In this document: one piece after another, positions 53,237-64,000 of the stretch
Numbering within the stretch: position 1 is the stretch's first letter
Layout of the letters: each line of letters begins with the position of its first letter
From: Homarus americanus
Taxonomy: Eukaryota > Arthropoda > Malacostraca > Decapoda > Nephropidae
Direction: 5' to 3'
Assembly (NCBI RefSeq): GCF_018991925.1
Contig: NW_024726235.1
Span: 2,564,872 to 2,628,871 of the forward strand
Length of the DNA stretch: 64,000 nucleotides
Made by a program: the position numbers and the translations under genes
Notes under the pieces: generated by a model
Seen by the model: only the letters and a program-made list of their open reading frames with translations
What the model was told of the DNA's origin: nothing
The model's database searches: none

Positions 53237-55287
53237 GTGAGAACAGATAGAATGTGACGAGCTAATAGGGTTGATAGGTGTAATCTTTTAGTATTCCTGA
53301 TAGAGTTTTAATGCGGAGGTGTGGATTAACATTATCTACGCCCTATTAGTAAAGGCTGTGAATTAATGATGAAGGATGAACTACTCACCGCGCAGTGCTG
53401 GTTAACTAGGTCTTGATGTGTCTGGTGGCCAGTGCTGTTCTCCCGACACACACACACACACACACACGCTGTCGGGACGCGCAGTTGCTATTGTACCGTA
53501 AAGGGGAATTACTCAAGATGACTGACGACATTCCCATGATTACCTTCCTGCGTGCATTATTACCACCCAACCTTTAAAACTAATATGATTATCAACCTTC
53601 TCGAACCCGTGATGTGGTATAGCTCCGTTCTCCCGCGAGTCCTGAGTAATCTTGTGATAGTAAAATGTGTCTTGGTTGAATATTAATGGAGCGTCGCCTC
53701 GGGTGGGAAGTGATATAATTTTTTTTTTAGGTGTTTGTGTGTACCCCAGTCTGCTATGTTGACCAGCCGTTACCATGGTCCAGTATAGTCCGCTGAACCT
53801 CTCCTCGACAGTCTACAAATTGTTGACCACCTGATGCAAGATGTTTATAAGCTGTGGAGTCATTAGTTACCGTGTCTCGAGGTTCCCAACACTCGATTAA
53901 CAGATATCACAACAGCCCCGACTCTCACCTGAGCTTCTCTTGTAAACAGTTGTTGTGTTTGAAATTGATTGAAGTGATTCTATTTATTTAAGTTAATTTT
54001 GGGCAATCAATAATGACAGTTGTGGTTTAATGTGAATTCAGGAAAAAAAGTAAGTTTTTAACGACGCTTCTAAGGTCGACCAGGAAAAAACAGCATCTGG
54101 TGATAATATTTCATGATAAGAGTAATACTTGAGGTTAAATATTTTACTAAATATTACTTGAAGTTGTTGTAACATGTTGCAAAGTAACTGAAAGCCTTTA
54201 TTAATAACCTGAAGGACGTAATCAGTCCTAAAATTAATTGATTCTCCTTTTTTTCAAATATTCTTTTGCTTAACGTCAGTCACAGACACACACAATATAC
54301 TCAGGAATAAAGTTGATCTCCTTATAGGTCTTCTACCACGAGACACAAGTCAGGGTGAAAAGCTGAAAGTCTCCTGTTATTTATTTTCGAGGGATGCTAA
54401 AATAATTTCCCGAGAAGTTGTCAAAATCTAACGCTAGTCACAGTGGAAATGTCCTCCCCCTTCACTCTATCAGTTGACCCCACAGCCCGGGATTCCCAAA
54501 CTATCAGCCATGACATGACGATCTCTGAGCTACTGGTGGCAGGGTAGTGGAGGAGCGGCGGCGGCACGTAAAAATTGCAATGCATTTCCTGGTGAACGTG
54601 AGGTCATGAGGGTCTTGTCTTGGGGTGAGGTGGCGACGCCCCACACACCCAGCATGAGCAGGGTCACCACACCACAACACAACACTACATTAATTACGTG
54701 GTGGTTTTGTTGGTGGTTGTGTTGGTGGCTTGCCGGGGGTTAGGACTCAGGCGGAAAGTCCATGTTAACACTTAGGCCATCGCAGTGTTGTTGAATGTAA
54801 GATGTTTTGTCGGCAGACGCCTTAATCTATGAAGCTTCAGTCCCGGTCCTTTTAACATGAATGCTTCTAAATCTAATATATATCCTGGCCCATTAAGGTA
54901 AAGCACCCGGAGGCGTGACGTCTGGTGGACTGTCATACTGAGGTTGGTGAGCCCGAGTCTTGAACCAAATGTTAAATGGGAGGAGAAGCTGTTGGTGTGA
55001 GGGCCAACACGTGCTGTACGATATACTGTACATGTACTGAAAGATGCAGCACACACGAACAAGCTCACACCTACAGTAAGCACAGTTATAAAGTACAAGA
55101 AATCTTAATAATACTGCTCAGCATTATGATGTCAGGCGACAAAAATGAGAAATTATGAGCATTAAAATGTCCACCAGATGTAGGTGTATTGTGGATTACT
55201 CCATAATTATGGTGTATTAAGAAGTGCAGCCCGGAAGACTTAACTGTTATTATGACGTCTTTCCCTCTTTGTGCTGTCGTGCTGCAG

Positions 55288-55346
55288 TTTTCTCCCCGAA
55301 GTGGTAACCGGAGCGGGAGTCTATATTGCCAAGATCCAAATTGCAG
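55288..55346 (+). CDS. Candidate short exon following 53115-53236 (low confidence)
   Basis: Acceptor tgctgtcgtgctgcag and donor GCAG|GTACGA enclose 59 nt. Continuing in phase 0 from the candidate exon at 53115 it reads FSPRSGNRSGSLYCQDPNC with two spare bases. Both the splice sites and the frame fit. A 63-codon open stretch at 55647-55842 (ending CSARCILNTCINTQLTPPP) could follow in phase, but its acceptor is weak. Confidence 0.25.
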
Positions 55347-57188
55347 GTACGAGTATTCCCAAATAGTAGTTTAGGAAGGCTAGATTGAGTTGTTTCGAGT
55401 GTTGAGGTTGGGGGAATTAAATCCTTTTTTAATGATTAATTCCAAACGTTTAGACAAAGTGTTTAAAGTAGAGACGTGAAGACATTTTAGTTGAATCTAG
55501 CTAATATCTTTTTCTGTTTCTTCTTGTGTTAAAAAGTTCTGTTTGGCAAAGATTCGAGATGAGTGACTAATGATCTGTCCATGGTGGCTACAGTACTTTT
55601 ATCACATCACTGTATGGTCTCTGCCGTGTCGTCTGATATGAGATAGAGTTGTTGTGGTGGAAGGTCAGACGCCCCAGCTAGCACTATACAACGAGCACCA
55701 CAACTTTGCATTCTGGGGGAGTAACTATAGGCCCATTCACCCAAGAAGGTCACAGCCGCCCATGCCTTACCGCCCACGCCATGACTGTTCAGCGAGGTGT
55801 ATACTCAACACGTGTATTAACACCCAACTTACACCACCACCGTGACAACTTTTACATTCTTGCGGCCTCGTGAACCACTAGTCTCGAGTCGTACTTATCA
55901 TAAGGCTCGAGACATTAGGAAAACCTGCTCGATCCTCAGCCTCCTGTATAATCACTGGTTTATTATCATTGTAATTTTGCCAAGAATTCACCGTTTATGT
56001 TCCAGGAATTTAGGTTACACGCGATTTTTGTAGGAGTATTCAAGGGATGATTACCTGGTGGAGCAAGAGGGTGGTGTGGGGAGGCCCTGGTTGACCTACA
56101 GTACCACAAGAGGAAGGAACAACACACAAACTAGAACCCGAGAGAATATAAAACGGTAATGTTTCCTTGTTACCGTGTGTATGGTTGTGTCCTTAACTTT
56201 CTCACAACATAGGAATTGTTAGAAGAGAAATGATGATACTGCCGTTATTTTTTGTTAATGGAAGTTACCACATTAGTTCCTGTTAAAGTGGGCGATACAC
56301 GTTAAGAAAAATCAAAACGTTATGTATACTACCAGAGTAGGAATCGTCGTCAGCCAGTCTTCCGTTTATATATTAAAAAGAATTAAGTTATTTTTGAGTT
56401 GAGGATAAAAAGATACACTTACTTATATAATGTTGTCTTCACGCTACTAACTGCTGGTGTTTTGGGCATATTAAACTAATACTATAAATTCCTCCTCCCG
56501 CTCCCCCAGCCAGGTCATCCCCCCCCCTCCCTACGTCACCCAACTCTACACCCCTTGTGAGAACACTATGGCAGCCATTAGCATTACACTCACCCCCCAC
56601 CCCCCCAGACCCACGACGTGCTCACCAACACATCAAAAGGGACACAAACTGAATGAAGAATTCCCTTTGAGAAATATTTTCCTTTTGTATGACTTAAATG
56701 TTTGAGTTCTACTGAGTTTTCTTGGTAGTTAATCGTTTGTTTAACCACGCTCTAAATACCCTGGGAAGGTTATGATATGATCCTCGTTCAAGTGAAATTT
56801 AAAATTCTCATGACGAGGCCTACCATGATGGACATCCTGGGGGGGGGGCTCATTATATATTCCTTAATCAAAAAATCAAAATAAAAGTAACTATCTCAGC
56901 CGCCGACCGAGGTCCACACACACGCTAGGAGTGTCTGTGACCCCAAGAATTGCGTACATTTACCAACATAATCGTTGCTAAATTGCTTGACTGTGGTGCA
57001 CTGATTACTTTAATTACAGCACAATTTGTGGTATACCTTGTATCACTTTATCAGTGTAACTATGCTCCACCACCTCCCTGACCACCCTTCACGAGCGTCC
57101 CTCCTTAACTACCTCCAGGCTCCAGTCATTCACACAGACGCCCGAGCACCGTGGCCCTCCCTCTCACGCCACACCCGCCCTTCCTCAC

Positions 57189-57312
57189 CCAGGCGATAAG
57201 GTCCATTCTGCCGGTGCTGCCAGGGGTGGAGGCTGTAATGGATCCCTGGCCGCAGACACTATCATATTCTGTCACGGTGTTTCTTGTGGTTCCCCAACCC
57301 TCATGGAAGCCG
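57189..57312 (-). CDS. Gene 2, exon ending at the start of TM6
   Basis: An exon of 124 nt, acceptor cacccacacccag and donor TGG|GTGAGG. The first C completes TCC (Ser) with the TC ending the previous exon. Then 41 codons follow, GFHEGWGTTRNTVTEYDSVC and GQGSITASTPGSTGRMDLIA plus Trp, ending in phase 0. MDLIAW joins GLTVVGTFLSSFL of the next exon to form one hydrophobic helix. That join is strong internal support for the model. The hydrophilic part is inferred to be third intracellular loop. Confidence 0.7.
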
Positions 57313-58680
57313 CTGGGTGTGGGTGGCTGAGGTTGTGGGGGGGGGGGTTGTGAGGAGGTGTAGGGAGGAGGGGTTTAGGAGCTGGAATTGTTGTAGGTAG
57401 TTAAAGAGTGAGGGCGGGCACGGGGTAAGTGACTGTTTGATGGTTATGCACAGTACATAGAAGACGGCTTTGTGAACTTGGAGTAATATTATGGGGAGAC
57501 GGTCACGAGGAAGGGGGTGGGGGAGAGAATCGTAAATAATGTTGGTGAATAATGGGTAGTAAACAATAGATGGGGTTTGGGAAGGGAGGTGGTGAGAGGA
57601 GTTGCCGAAAAAGAGAGTAGTATCGATGGCAGTTAATGTGGAACGGGTTATGGTGAGGAAGGCTCAGGTTTAGGGGTGGTTGGAGAGGGTGGAGGTAATG
57701 AAAAGGGAGTGCTGTGGGTGGGTGGGTGGGTGGGTGGGAGGGAGAGGGAGGCTACGTGAAAGAGCAGGTTTTTCTGGACAGGAGGTGGCTGTGTAGGAGA
57801 CAGTAAGACGCGTGGAGAATATGGGTGTGCTAAGTCCAGAGGATGTTGTATTTTGTGACTGAGGGGCGTCGAGGACAATTAGTTTCAGTATAGGTCGTGT
57901 TGGGTCGTTGGCTCTGTGGCAATATGAACAAGTACTGACTGTTTTAATTTTCTTGGTAGATTGATGCATTAACGTGTTTCCATTTTGTTATCTTTCTTTT
58001 TTTTTGTCTTTTTACCATCCTGGGTCTTGGTGGCCATCTTGGATTCAGCATCTTAAATATCACCCTTTCATCAGCTTGTGAAGGATTCTTATGATTTGGA
58101 GGTTAAAGTATTTCCAAGGTAGATAATTTTCTTATTACATCAATATTATTAATTTTATCTAAGCTGGCCGCCATAGAGGATACAGAGCACCCAACATAAG
58201 TGTTATTTACTGACAAAGATAATCTGTTGGATTATTTTCCGAGAATATATTCCTGTCTCTCAGCCACTGTTGATGCCTCACGTCGACATTGTGGTTTTAT
58301 CACAGTAATTCTACTGGAGTCGAAAAATAACCAGCGTGACTTAACTGGTTCATTGAACTTCATAGATGACGATGACGGGATGTTGATTGATAATCCTTTT
58401 TCTGATGAGTCAGTTTATATATAATAGATGTGATCTGAATGGCAACCTGAAGATGTGAAGAAAACTGGTGTGTAATGTTTCCATGAGGACTGGTGAACAA
58501 TATCTTCACTCTCGGGAGATAAACTTGGGGACTGCCCGCGTGGTACTTGTTGGGTGGAGACATTTACTTGTTAAACATCTCCAGGAAAAGAAAGAAAATT
58601 ATCCACGCTATGAACAAACCTCATTAGTATCCCCGAGAATGTATGATTTATTTAATACAATAACCGAATAAGATAGTGAC
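57313..58680 (-). other. Intron of gene 2
   Basis: A 1.4-kb intron. Its donor would be GTCACT (58680-58675), weaker than the others. It includes a G-rich plus-strand stretch and a GTGG microsatellite (57716-57738). A 74-codon plus-strand open frame (58200-58424) is unsupported. Confidence 0.55.
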
Positions 58681-58832
58681 GATGTATAAAGCTTATATGG
58701 AGGTGTTGGTGGAGCAGTGAACATTGTGGCAGCCAGTGGAGGATCAGGGCCGAGGCTGCTTGATCCACCAGAGCGTGGATGGTCAAACCGGTCTTGGCTA
58801 AGGATCCGCCAGTTCCTGAAGAGGTTGTAAAC
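58681..58832 (-). CDS. Gene 2, exon of the third intracellular loop
   Basis: An exon of 152 nt, acceptor tttactgtattcag and donor ACATC|GTCACT. Fifty codons, VYNLFRNWRILSQDRFDHPR then SGGSSSLGPDPPLAATMFTA and PPTPPYKLYT, leave TC, which the next exon completes as Ser. An overlapping frame (beginning one base later) is also open, so this exon rests on phase agreement and splice sites. The basic/aromatic start would follow TM5 directly. TM5 itself is not found. Confidence 0.55.
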
Positions 58833-59535
58833 CTGAATACAGTAAATGTGGTGGTGGCAGCAGCCGCCGGAGAGACGCTCCAAGAAAAGCCGACAATATT
58901 GTTGTGCCCTAAAGCTAGTCAGTGAGAAGCAACCAACAACTTCTTCGGTAGAGCGGTAGAGTAGAATTATTTATTACGAAAAATAACGAAACTGGAGAAC
59001 GTCCCAGCTGATGAAGATTTTAAGCAGCTTGTAGTGTTGAAGCCGACAATCACTCCCTATTAATAATGTCCTCGAATTTTATTTTTATCACTAAATATTG
59101 TCTTATATGAAAAATCCAAATATTCACTAACAATAAAACAGGAATTAAAGTGGATTTCTTATAATATAATCAGACAAAAGGCAGAAATTAAACCTTTGTC
59201 GTTAACATTGTGGACCATGTGACACTTGTGACAGTGACCGCCATTGATGACCTCACTGTTCACTGTTATGAATTATGCTCTCCTCATCGCTCATACACAC
59301 CATGTTACCTGGCCTAGACCTGCTCCCACACTTAATCTTACCATAATCAGCTCAGGTGGTCAATATTTATGTGCGTGTTTGAGCATCAGTAGAGTTAACA
59401 AGCGTACTGCACTGCCAATTACTTCAGAATAGCAACCTTATTAATTTTATGGTTATTTTTAGGCGTGAGATTGTTGGGGAGGGAAGATCAGGTAATGACT
59501 CTTGGTAATGATGACAAATGGTATGGCATGGGCGG

Positions 59536-59594
<59 letters not shown>

Positions 59595-61705
59595 ATATCT
59601 TTTATCTGCTATAAATTTGTCTCAGTCTGGTGGAGGAGTGTGTGTCCTCGTGGTCTCCTTCCTGGGTAGTGAGCGGGTCATGTCAGCTGTACCGGTAATC
59701 ACACCCAAACAGTTACCTTAATGATGCACTCCCACACTCACTCTGTATGACTGCATTAAATTTTGGCATAAAGGAGAGTAAAAAGAGAAGATTCATTATA
59801 TTTAAGGGTTTATGTTTATGAGTTATATAAATAATATTATTAGTAGAACACATCATCAGCAAGAATAGCGTTACAGTATTCTATCTTTTTATAATTCTGT
59901 CTATGATATTTTCTATACCATCTAGCACGTTTGGATAGAGATAAGAATGAATACAGTGAAGGGTGACGCTCTGGAGCTTCACGTATGGTTTAGTTCACTC
60001 TTGACATGATCGTAAAGTACAGACACGGAGAACACTTCACTCTGGTGGCTGTGATGTAGTGGTGAATGTGAGGTTCAGCAGACATGCAATAGAGGGAGGG
60101 AATAAAAACATAATTCAAAGGGACTTAACTGCTGGAGCAACATATGAGAACTGTAGTCGCTGTCAACCAACACATATAGGAACAAGAGAACGTTACTGTG
60201 GGGAGGTTTTACACGAGCTACCGGAGTCACACAGTAAATGGGAGAGAGCTGCCTGCCATGACGCCCTACCCCAGCCTTCATATGCTTCGAGGGCTATTTT
60301 TTGTGTACCTTTTTCTGGCAGTATAATCACCACCTCATAATATATATATACTCTTGTAGATTGACTGGATAAATAAGGTTCCCAAAGACGGGTTCTGAAA
60401 TTAGTTGAAGAGGAAGTGAAAGGAGGTGATGGGGACAGGAGAGAGACAACAGGTGGTGCTCACGTCGTAAGGTGATACTACTCTGAGGATCACGCTATTG
60501 AAGGTTAGGTTAAGTTAGTTCTTTATCTGAATGTTACAGCAGTACTATGTTGGCTGGCCCAGATCACCGACTATTTGCACAACTCTTCGCTTACTGTCTC
60601 TGTGTTAAAGTGAGTCACTGGGATCAGGGAGTAGAAGTGTTAGTATTTCTAGTTGAGGTAGCGCGTTGTGGGCAATAACAGCGTCATCACCAACTAAGTC
60701 TACTGGCACTATTGCAAGATAAAATGGGCGGGAGGCCTTAAACCAGTAAGGGAGAGCAACCCACGGCTTTCTATATAGGCTTCGAGTTGATCAAACTTCT
60801 CGGCAGCTGCTGTTGTATGGCCTCGCACGTCAAATTTAATCATCCGTATTTATGGGTTCCGTGAGCGACCCATCAGACTCTCTATACAATCAGTGGCTCA
60901 GTCATTCAACTTGGTCTTTGTTGATTAAAAAAAACACGCCTGATTTTTCTCGGTAACACCACACCACACCATACCATATATTTACGGCACTTGGAAAGGT
61001 TTTAAATGGGCGTTTGATGTTGTAATGTTATTTTAATGAGGTTATTGTAGGTGTGCTGGTGGCGTGACCCAGTGGTTCAGGAGTCAGGGTGGAGACCTCA
61101 TGGATTCCGGGATATACTATACACGCCCTCCATCACCGCCTATATATATATTATGGTCATCTCGTCCTCCCAGTCATACACTCTTCTGCGCCACTCTACA
61201 AAGATCACTCCATATCCAGCCTAAGAAATAACATTGTTTGTCTGTATAACTTGACAAGATGGTTCAAATTTGATTCTTAAAAAAAAATCCTTAAGAAACT
61301 TGATAGTAAAGTCAGTTTGGGTAGTAACTGTATGCCTATAGTGTGTTGTGTAGAGCCATGAGTTACAGTCCCTACTCTGGCACTGTCATAGACTAGAGGA
61401 ACCCATGATGGATTTCATATGTCATGATAAATATCCGGCGAGTTTGACAGAGATGACATACACACTAACGACAAATAGTATACGTCCAATAATGGGAAAA
61501 ATGATAAGTGAATTAGGCAGGGAGGAGAGAAACTTGTGCGTGTACCCCGGGTCATCACCACCAGGAGGGAAGGTTGTTGGTGGCTGTGTTTACTGTATGG
61601 GAGAGATGCATCGCCCTACACCGTGAGAGTGAAAAGCAGATCTGGTGAAACTGAAGTGCCTTAGAAGGGCATCGTGTGGAGTGTTGATCTTGAGGACCCA
61701 CGTAC
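58833..61705 (-). other. Possible intron of gene 2
   Basis: Contains a CA microsatellite and mostly unique DNA. A 93-codon plus-strand frame (60059-60340) with several Cys is noted in the findings. Confidence 0.4.
59538..59593. repeat. (AC)n microsatellite, about 28 units
   Basis: Uninterrupted AC/CA dinucleotides. Confidence 0.96.
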
Positions 61706-61824
61706 CCAAGCGGGCAGGCCCGGGATAAGGTCAAGGGGTTCTCTGTGCACCCAGATGAGCTCGAAGTATGGTTCACCCAGCTCAAGTGGTGGGTGGATGG
61801 CGGCAGGGAAGTGGATGGCAAGGC
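61706..61824 (-). CDS. Candidate upstream exon of gene 2
   Basis: Acceptor cccaatactctgtcag and donor TGG|GTACGT enclose 119 nt. Two bases complete a codon, then 39 codons follow: LAIHFPAAIHPPLELGEPYF and ELIWVHREPLDLIPGLPAW, ending in phase 0 as the next exon requires. Against it, the text is not hydrophobic where TM5 would be expected, another minus frame is open for 120 codons, and a plus-strand frame (KVKGFSVHPDELEVWF) is equally protein-like. Membership in gene 2 is a phase-based guess. Confidence 0.35.
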
Positions 61825-63132
61825 CTGACAGAGTATTGGGTGATGGGTGGGCTCAGTAATGAAGAGGAAGCAGTAGATGGAGGTGGTGCCTGCGGCTTCA
61901 CGCCCACACTCTCTCATACTTATCGTTAACTCGACTTTCTCAGTGTTACTCGGTGGTTAAAACGTTCTACTTTATGACTCCCACTGAATTAATTAGCCGC
62001 TCACTCCACTGACAAGGGTCGTGCTTGGCGATGAAGAGGCCAATAAGTCGCCACATCTGTCTGTCTGGCTATAAGTCGACGCTTGTTTGGTTCGTGGTGG
62101 AGTGACGATTGTATTCCAGTTAACAAAAGTTAGTATCACAAAGAACAAAACCTCCTGTCATTTCCAGAGTCACCACCTCACTCCTACCAACACTAGACGA
62201 CAGTAGCAACCTGCCAACAATATATACCGTACTCTGGGCTTATCATCACTAAACACAGCATCCACCCCTGCCAACACTGGTCACGGCACCCTATCCTCTG
62301 CAAACTTTTCTCACAAGGCCATGTCCACCCTGTGCGCGGCCCCCTCAGTAAGGCTGGACAATTTTACACCTGGAGAAGAACGACAGGGTAAACCTTGTCT
62401 ACAACAACAACCAGACAACACTCTGACACCTGAACACTCCCCCCCTCTCCTCCTCCTCCGTCCACCACACACACTGTCACAGTGCCTCGCTCTGTATGGC
62501 CGCTGGCAAACTCTGAAACCCGTATCCGTATGTATGTTTATATAAACGAGTTTTCTTATTGCGAGAAAAAGATGTTGGAGGTGAGATGCACAAGGTTATC
62601 GGGTCTCGACTCTTGCTCTCACTGCTTCACCCCACTCCACCCTTCCTCACCCTCCTACACGCTGGTGCTTTCATCGCTCTCTGACGCGGTGTTTACACTC
62701 TTGTCGATGTCATCACGTGCCACACCTATTGTGATCATTACCACCATCACCACAGATGTTGTTACTGTTCTCCTCCTCCTCACCATCACCACCACATGCT
62801 CACCACCTAAACACAGCTCTTGTCACTGTCATCACCACCACCATCATCTTCACCACCACATTTTCACCATAGCTCTTACCACTGTCACCACCACCACCAC
62901 TACCGCAGCCCCAACAAAGAAGGAGCATTCCACAGGAAACATGACCCAAGAGCCTTCACGTAGCGGCCAGGTTTCTCTTCCTATCTCCAGTCACAACATA
63001 CGCACCACCACCGTCACCATTATCATCATCACCACCACCACATCCTCACCACTTAAACACAGCTCTTGTCGTTTTCACCACCACCATCACCCCAGTCCCC
63101 CACCTCCACCCCCACTCATGCTTCTATCCTCC

Positions 63133-63185
<53 letters not shown>

Positions 63186-63503
63186 CCAACCCTACCACCA
63201 CCTGTGCCCCCGTGGAGATAATATACCTGGATGCCTCAGTGCCACACCTCGACACTGAGAGCTAAAACACCACTTCTCTCGCCTGGGATCCTTAAGTGGC
63301 ATGGAGTCTTTACGCTAATAGTCGCGAGTCTTTTGTTGTGGAGTGATTAGCAGCTGATTCGAAGATGTTAGTGAAACAGCCATTAAACTGATAATAACTT
63401 ATTGTGTGATCATATTACCTAATGTTAACTCCGCCGCAGATTGTGTTGTTGGAGTCACGCCCTCCCATTATGTTGTTGGTGTGAGACTAACATCTTCTAC
63501 CAC
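61825..63503. other. No confirmed gene; CAC/TCA-rich simple sequence
   Basis: Unique DNA to about 62730, then CAC/CAT-rich triplet sequence (62730-63110) and a CA microsatellite (63138-63183). The 258-residue plus-strand ORF across it is Thr/His low-complexity and not credible as a gene. Confidence 0.55.
63138..63183. repeat. (CA)n microsatellite
   Basis: About 23 CA units. Confidence 0.95.
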
Positions 63504-63742
63504 TGTTGCTTCAGGCTCCATGCCCTCCACCACCCTGTTGCTTCAGGCTCCATGCCCTCCACCACCCTGTTGCTTCAGGCTCCATGCCCTCCACCACCCT
63601 GTTGCTTCAGGCTCCATGCCCTCCACCACCCTGTTGCTTCAAGCTCCTTGCCCTCCACCACCCTGTTGCTTCAGGCTCCATGCCCTCCACCACCCTGTTG
63701 CTTCAGGCTCCATGCCCTCCACCACCCTGTTGCTTCAGGCTC
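63504..63742. repeat. Minisatellite, 32-bp unit, about 7.5 copies
   Basis: The unit tgttgcttcaggctccatgc plus cctccaccaccc. One copy has aagctccttgcc. Three overlapping ORFs across it result from the lack of stops in the unit. Confidence 0.95.
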
Positions 63743-63942
63743 TACGCCTCGGGCCAGACAACCCTCGCTTCCGTAGCCAGTAACAAAGACTTAATTGTAA
63801 GCAAGTGTGGTGCCTCAGGGCCCCGCCGTCTGTCGCCCCCTGAGCTGCAGGAGCCCGCCTGGCCCACCACGGGTCTGTGTTAGTGGGTCGTTCATCCCGA
63901 TGGGGTACACCTCTGAGTGTAGCTTACTGCGCTGTGGGTCCT

Positions 63943-64000
63943 GAGCATGACCACACGAGGTCCTGGGTATAAGCATGACCACATGGAGTCCTGGATGTAA
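63943..64000. repeat. Start of a tandem repeat, 28-bp unit, cut by the window edge
   Basis: Two copies of gagcatgaccacacgaggtc ctgggtat / aagcatgaccacatggagtc ctggatgt are seen. The array may continue beyond the window. Confidence 0.6.

Larger units (their letters stand above)
50963..57188 (-). other. Large intron of gene 2
   Basis: A 6.2-kb intron, donor GTGAGG (57188-57183). It contains a CRE/ETS-bearing promoter-like stretch (51.28 kb), a diverged 30-bp minisatellite and two plus-strand segments with exon-like borders (53115-53236, 55288-55346). Confidence 0.6.

Noticed and set aside
54772..55098. 108-codon minus-strand ORF with a hydrophobic start, considered as a gene 2 transmembrane exon
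   Set aside because: No acceptor/donor pair matching the required phase, and the text after the hydrophobic part does not resemble a receptor.
61046..61112. tRNA or tRNA-derived SINE head (box A-like gtgacccagtggttcagg, box B-like tggattccggg)
   Set aside because: The boxes are imperfect, no cloverleaf could be drawn and no SINE tail repeat was recognised.
62482..63258. 258-residue plus-strand ORF
   Set aside because: Thr/His/Ser low-complexity translation of CAC/CAT triplets and a CA microsatellite.
63406..63883. Three overlapping 111-125-residue ORFs
   Set aside because: They are the 32-bp minisatellite in three frames. Only the downstream 140 bases are kept as a finding.

Overview
This is a eukaryotic window, most likely from an arthropod and probably a decapod crustacean. 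The grounds are split genes with large introns, very dense micro- and minisatellites, pentanucleotide TTAGG/CCTAA tracts (the arthropod telomere unit) scattered internally, decayed CR1/L2-like LINE copies, and animal splice and poly(A) signals. The organism assignment is inference; no rRNA, tRNA or mitochondrial marker was found.

Two protein-coding genes can be supported. Gene 1 (+ strand) enters from the left. Its very large last exon (5841-8824, poly(A) signal at 9134) encodes about 994 residues of a Pro/Ser/Thr-rich, probably extracellular protein. It has an acidic tyrosine-rich start, a block of 11-residue SYRPTPT-type repeats, a tetra-arginine site and a hydrophobic C-terminal tail like a GPI-anchor signal. 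A phase-compatible upstream exon lies at 445-562, with an alternative exon end at 681.

Gene 2 (- strand) runs leftward from at least 58.8 kb, possibly 61.8 kb, to a stop at 40981. Six exons, plus one candidate, join with every codon phase preserved. They encode the end of what looks like a seven-transmembrane receptor: a long third intracellular loop, TM6 split across an intron, a TM7 in which NPxxY is degenerate, then a roughly 530-residue Ser-rich tail ending SEYL. The two genes converge across about 32 kb that holds no firmly supported gene.

That central 32 kb and the introns hold repeats and mobile-element debris. These include a decayed LINE ORF1 plus endonuclease piece (10.80-12.72 kb), a separate reverse-transcriptase piece (14.2-14.8 kb), a possible Merlin/ISXO2-like transposase remnant (18.0 kb), and two fold-back elements (13.7-14.0 and 18.47-19.16 kb). 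Both fold-backs carry TTAGG/CCTAA motifs in the loop; the larger is flanked by a perfect 9-bp direct repeat. There are about ten minisatellites with periods of 23-42 bp, the largest a 34-bp unit repeated about 28 times (22.8-23.8 kb). Long AT, GA, CA, ATT and CCA microsatellites generate many spurious ORFs.

Several short coding-like segments remain unassigned: 16.8 kb, 37.24 kb (-), 53.1 and 55.3 kb (+), 60.1 kb, and 63.75 kb. They are reported with low confidence.
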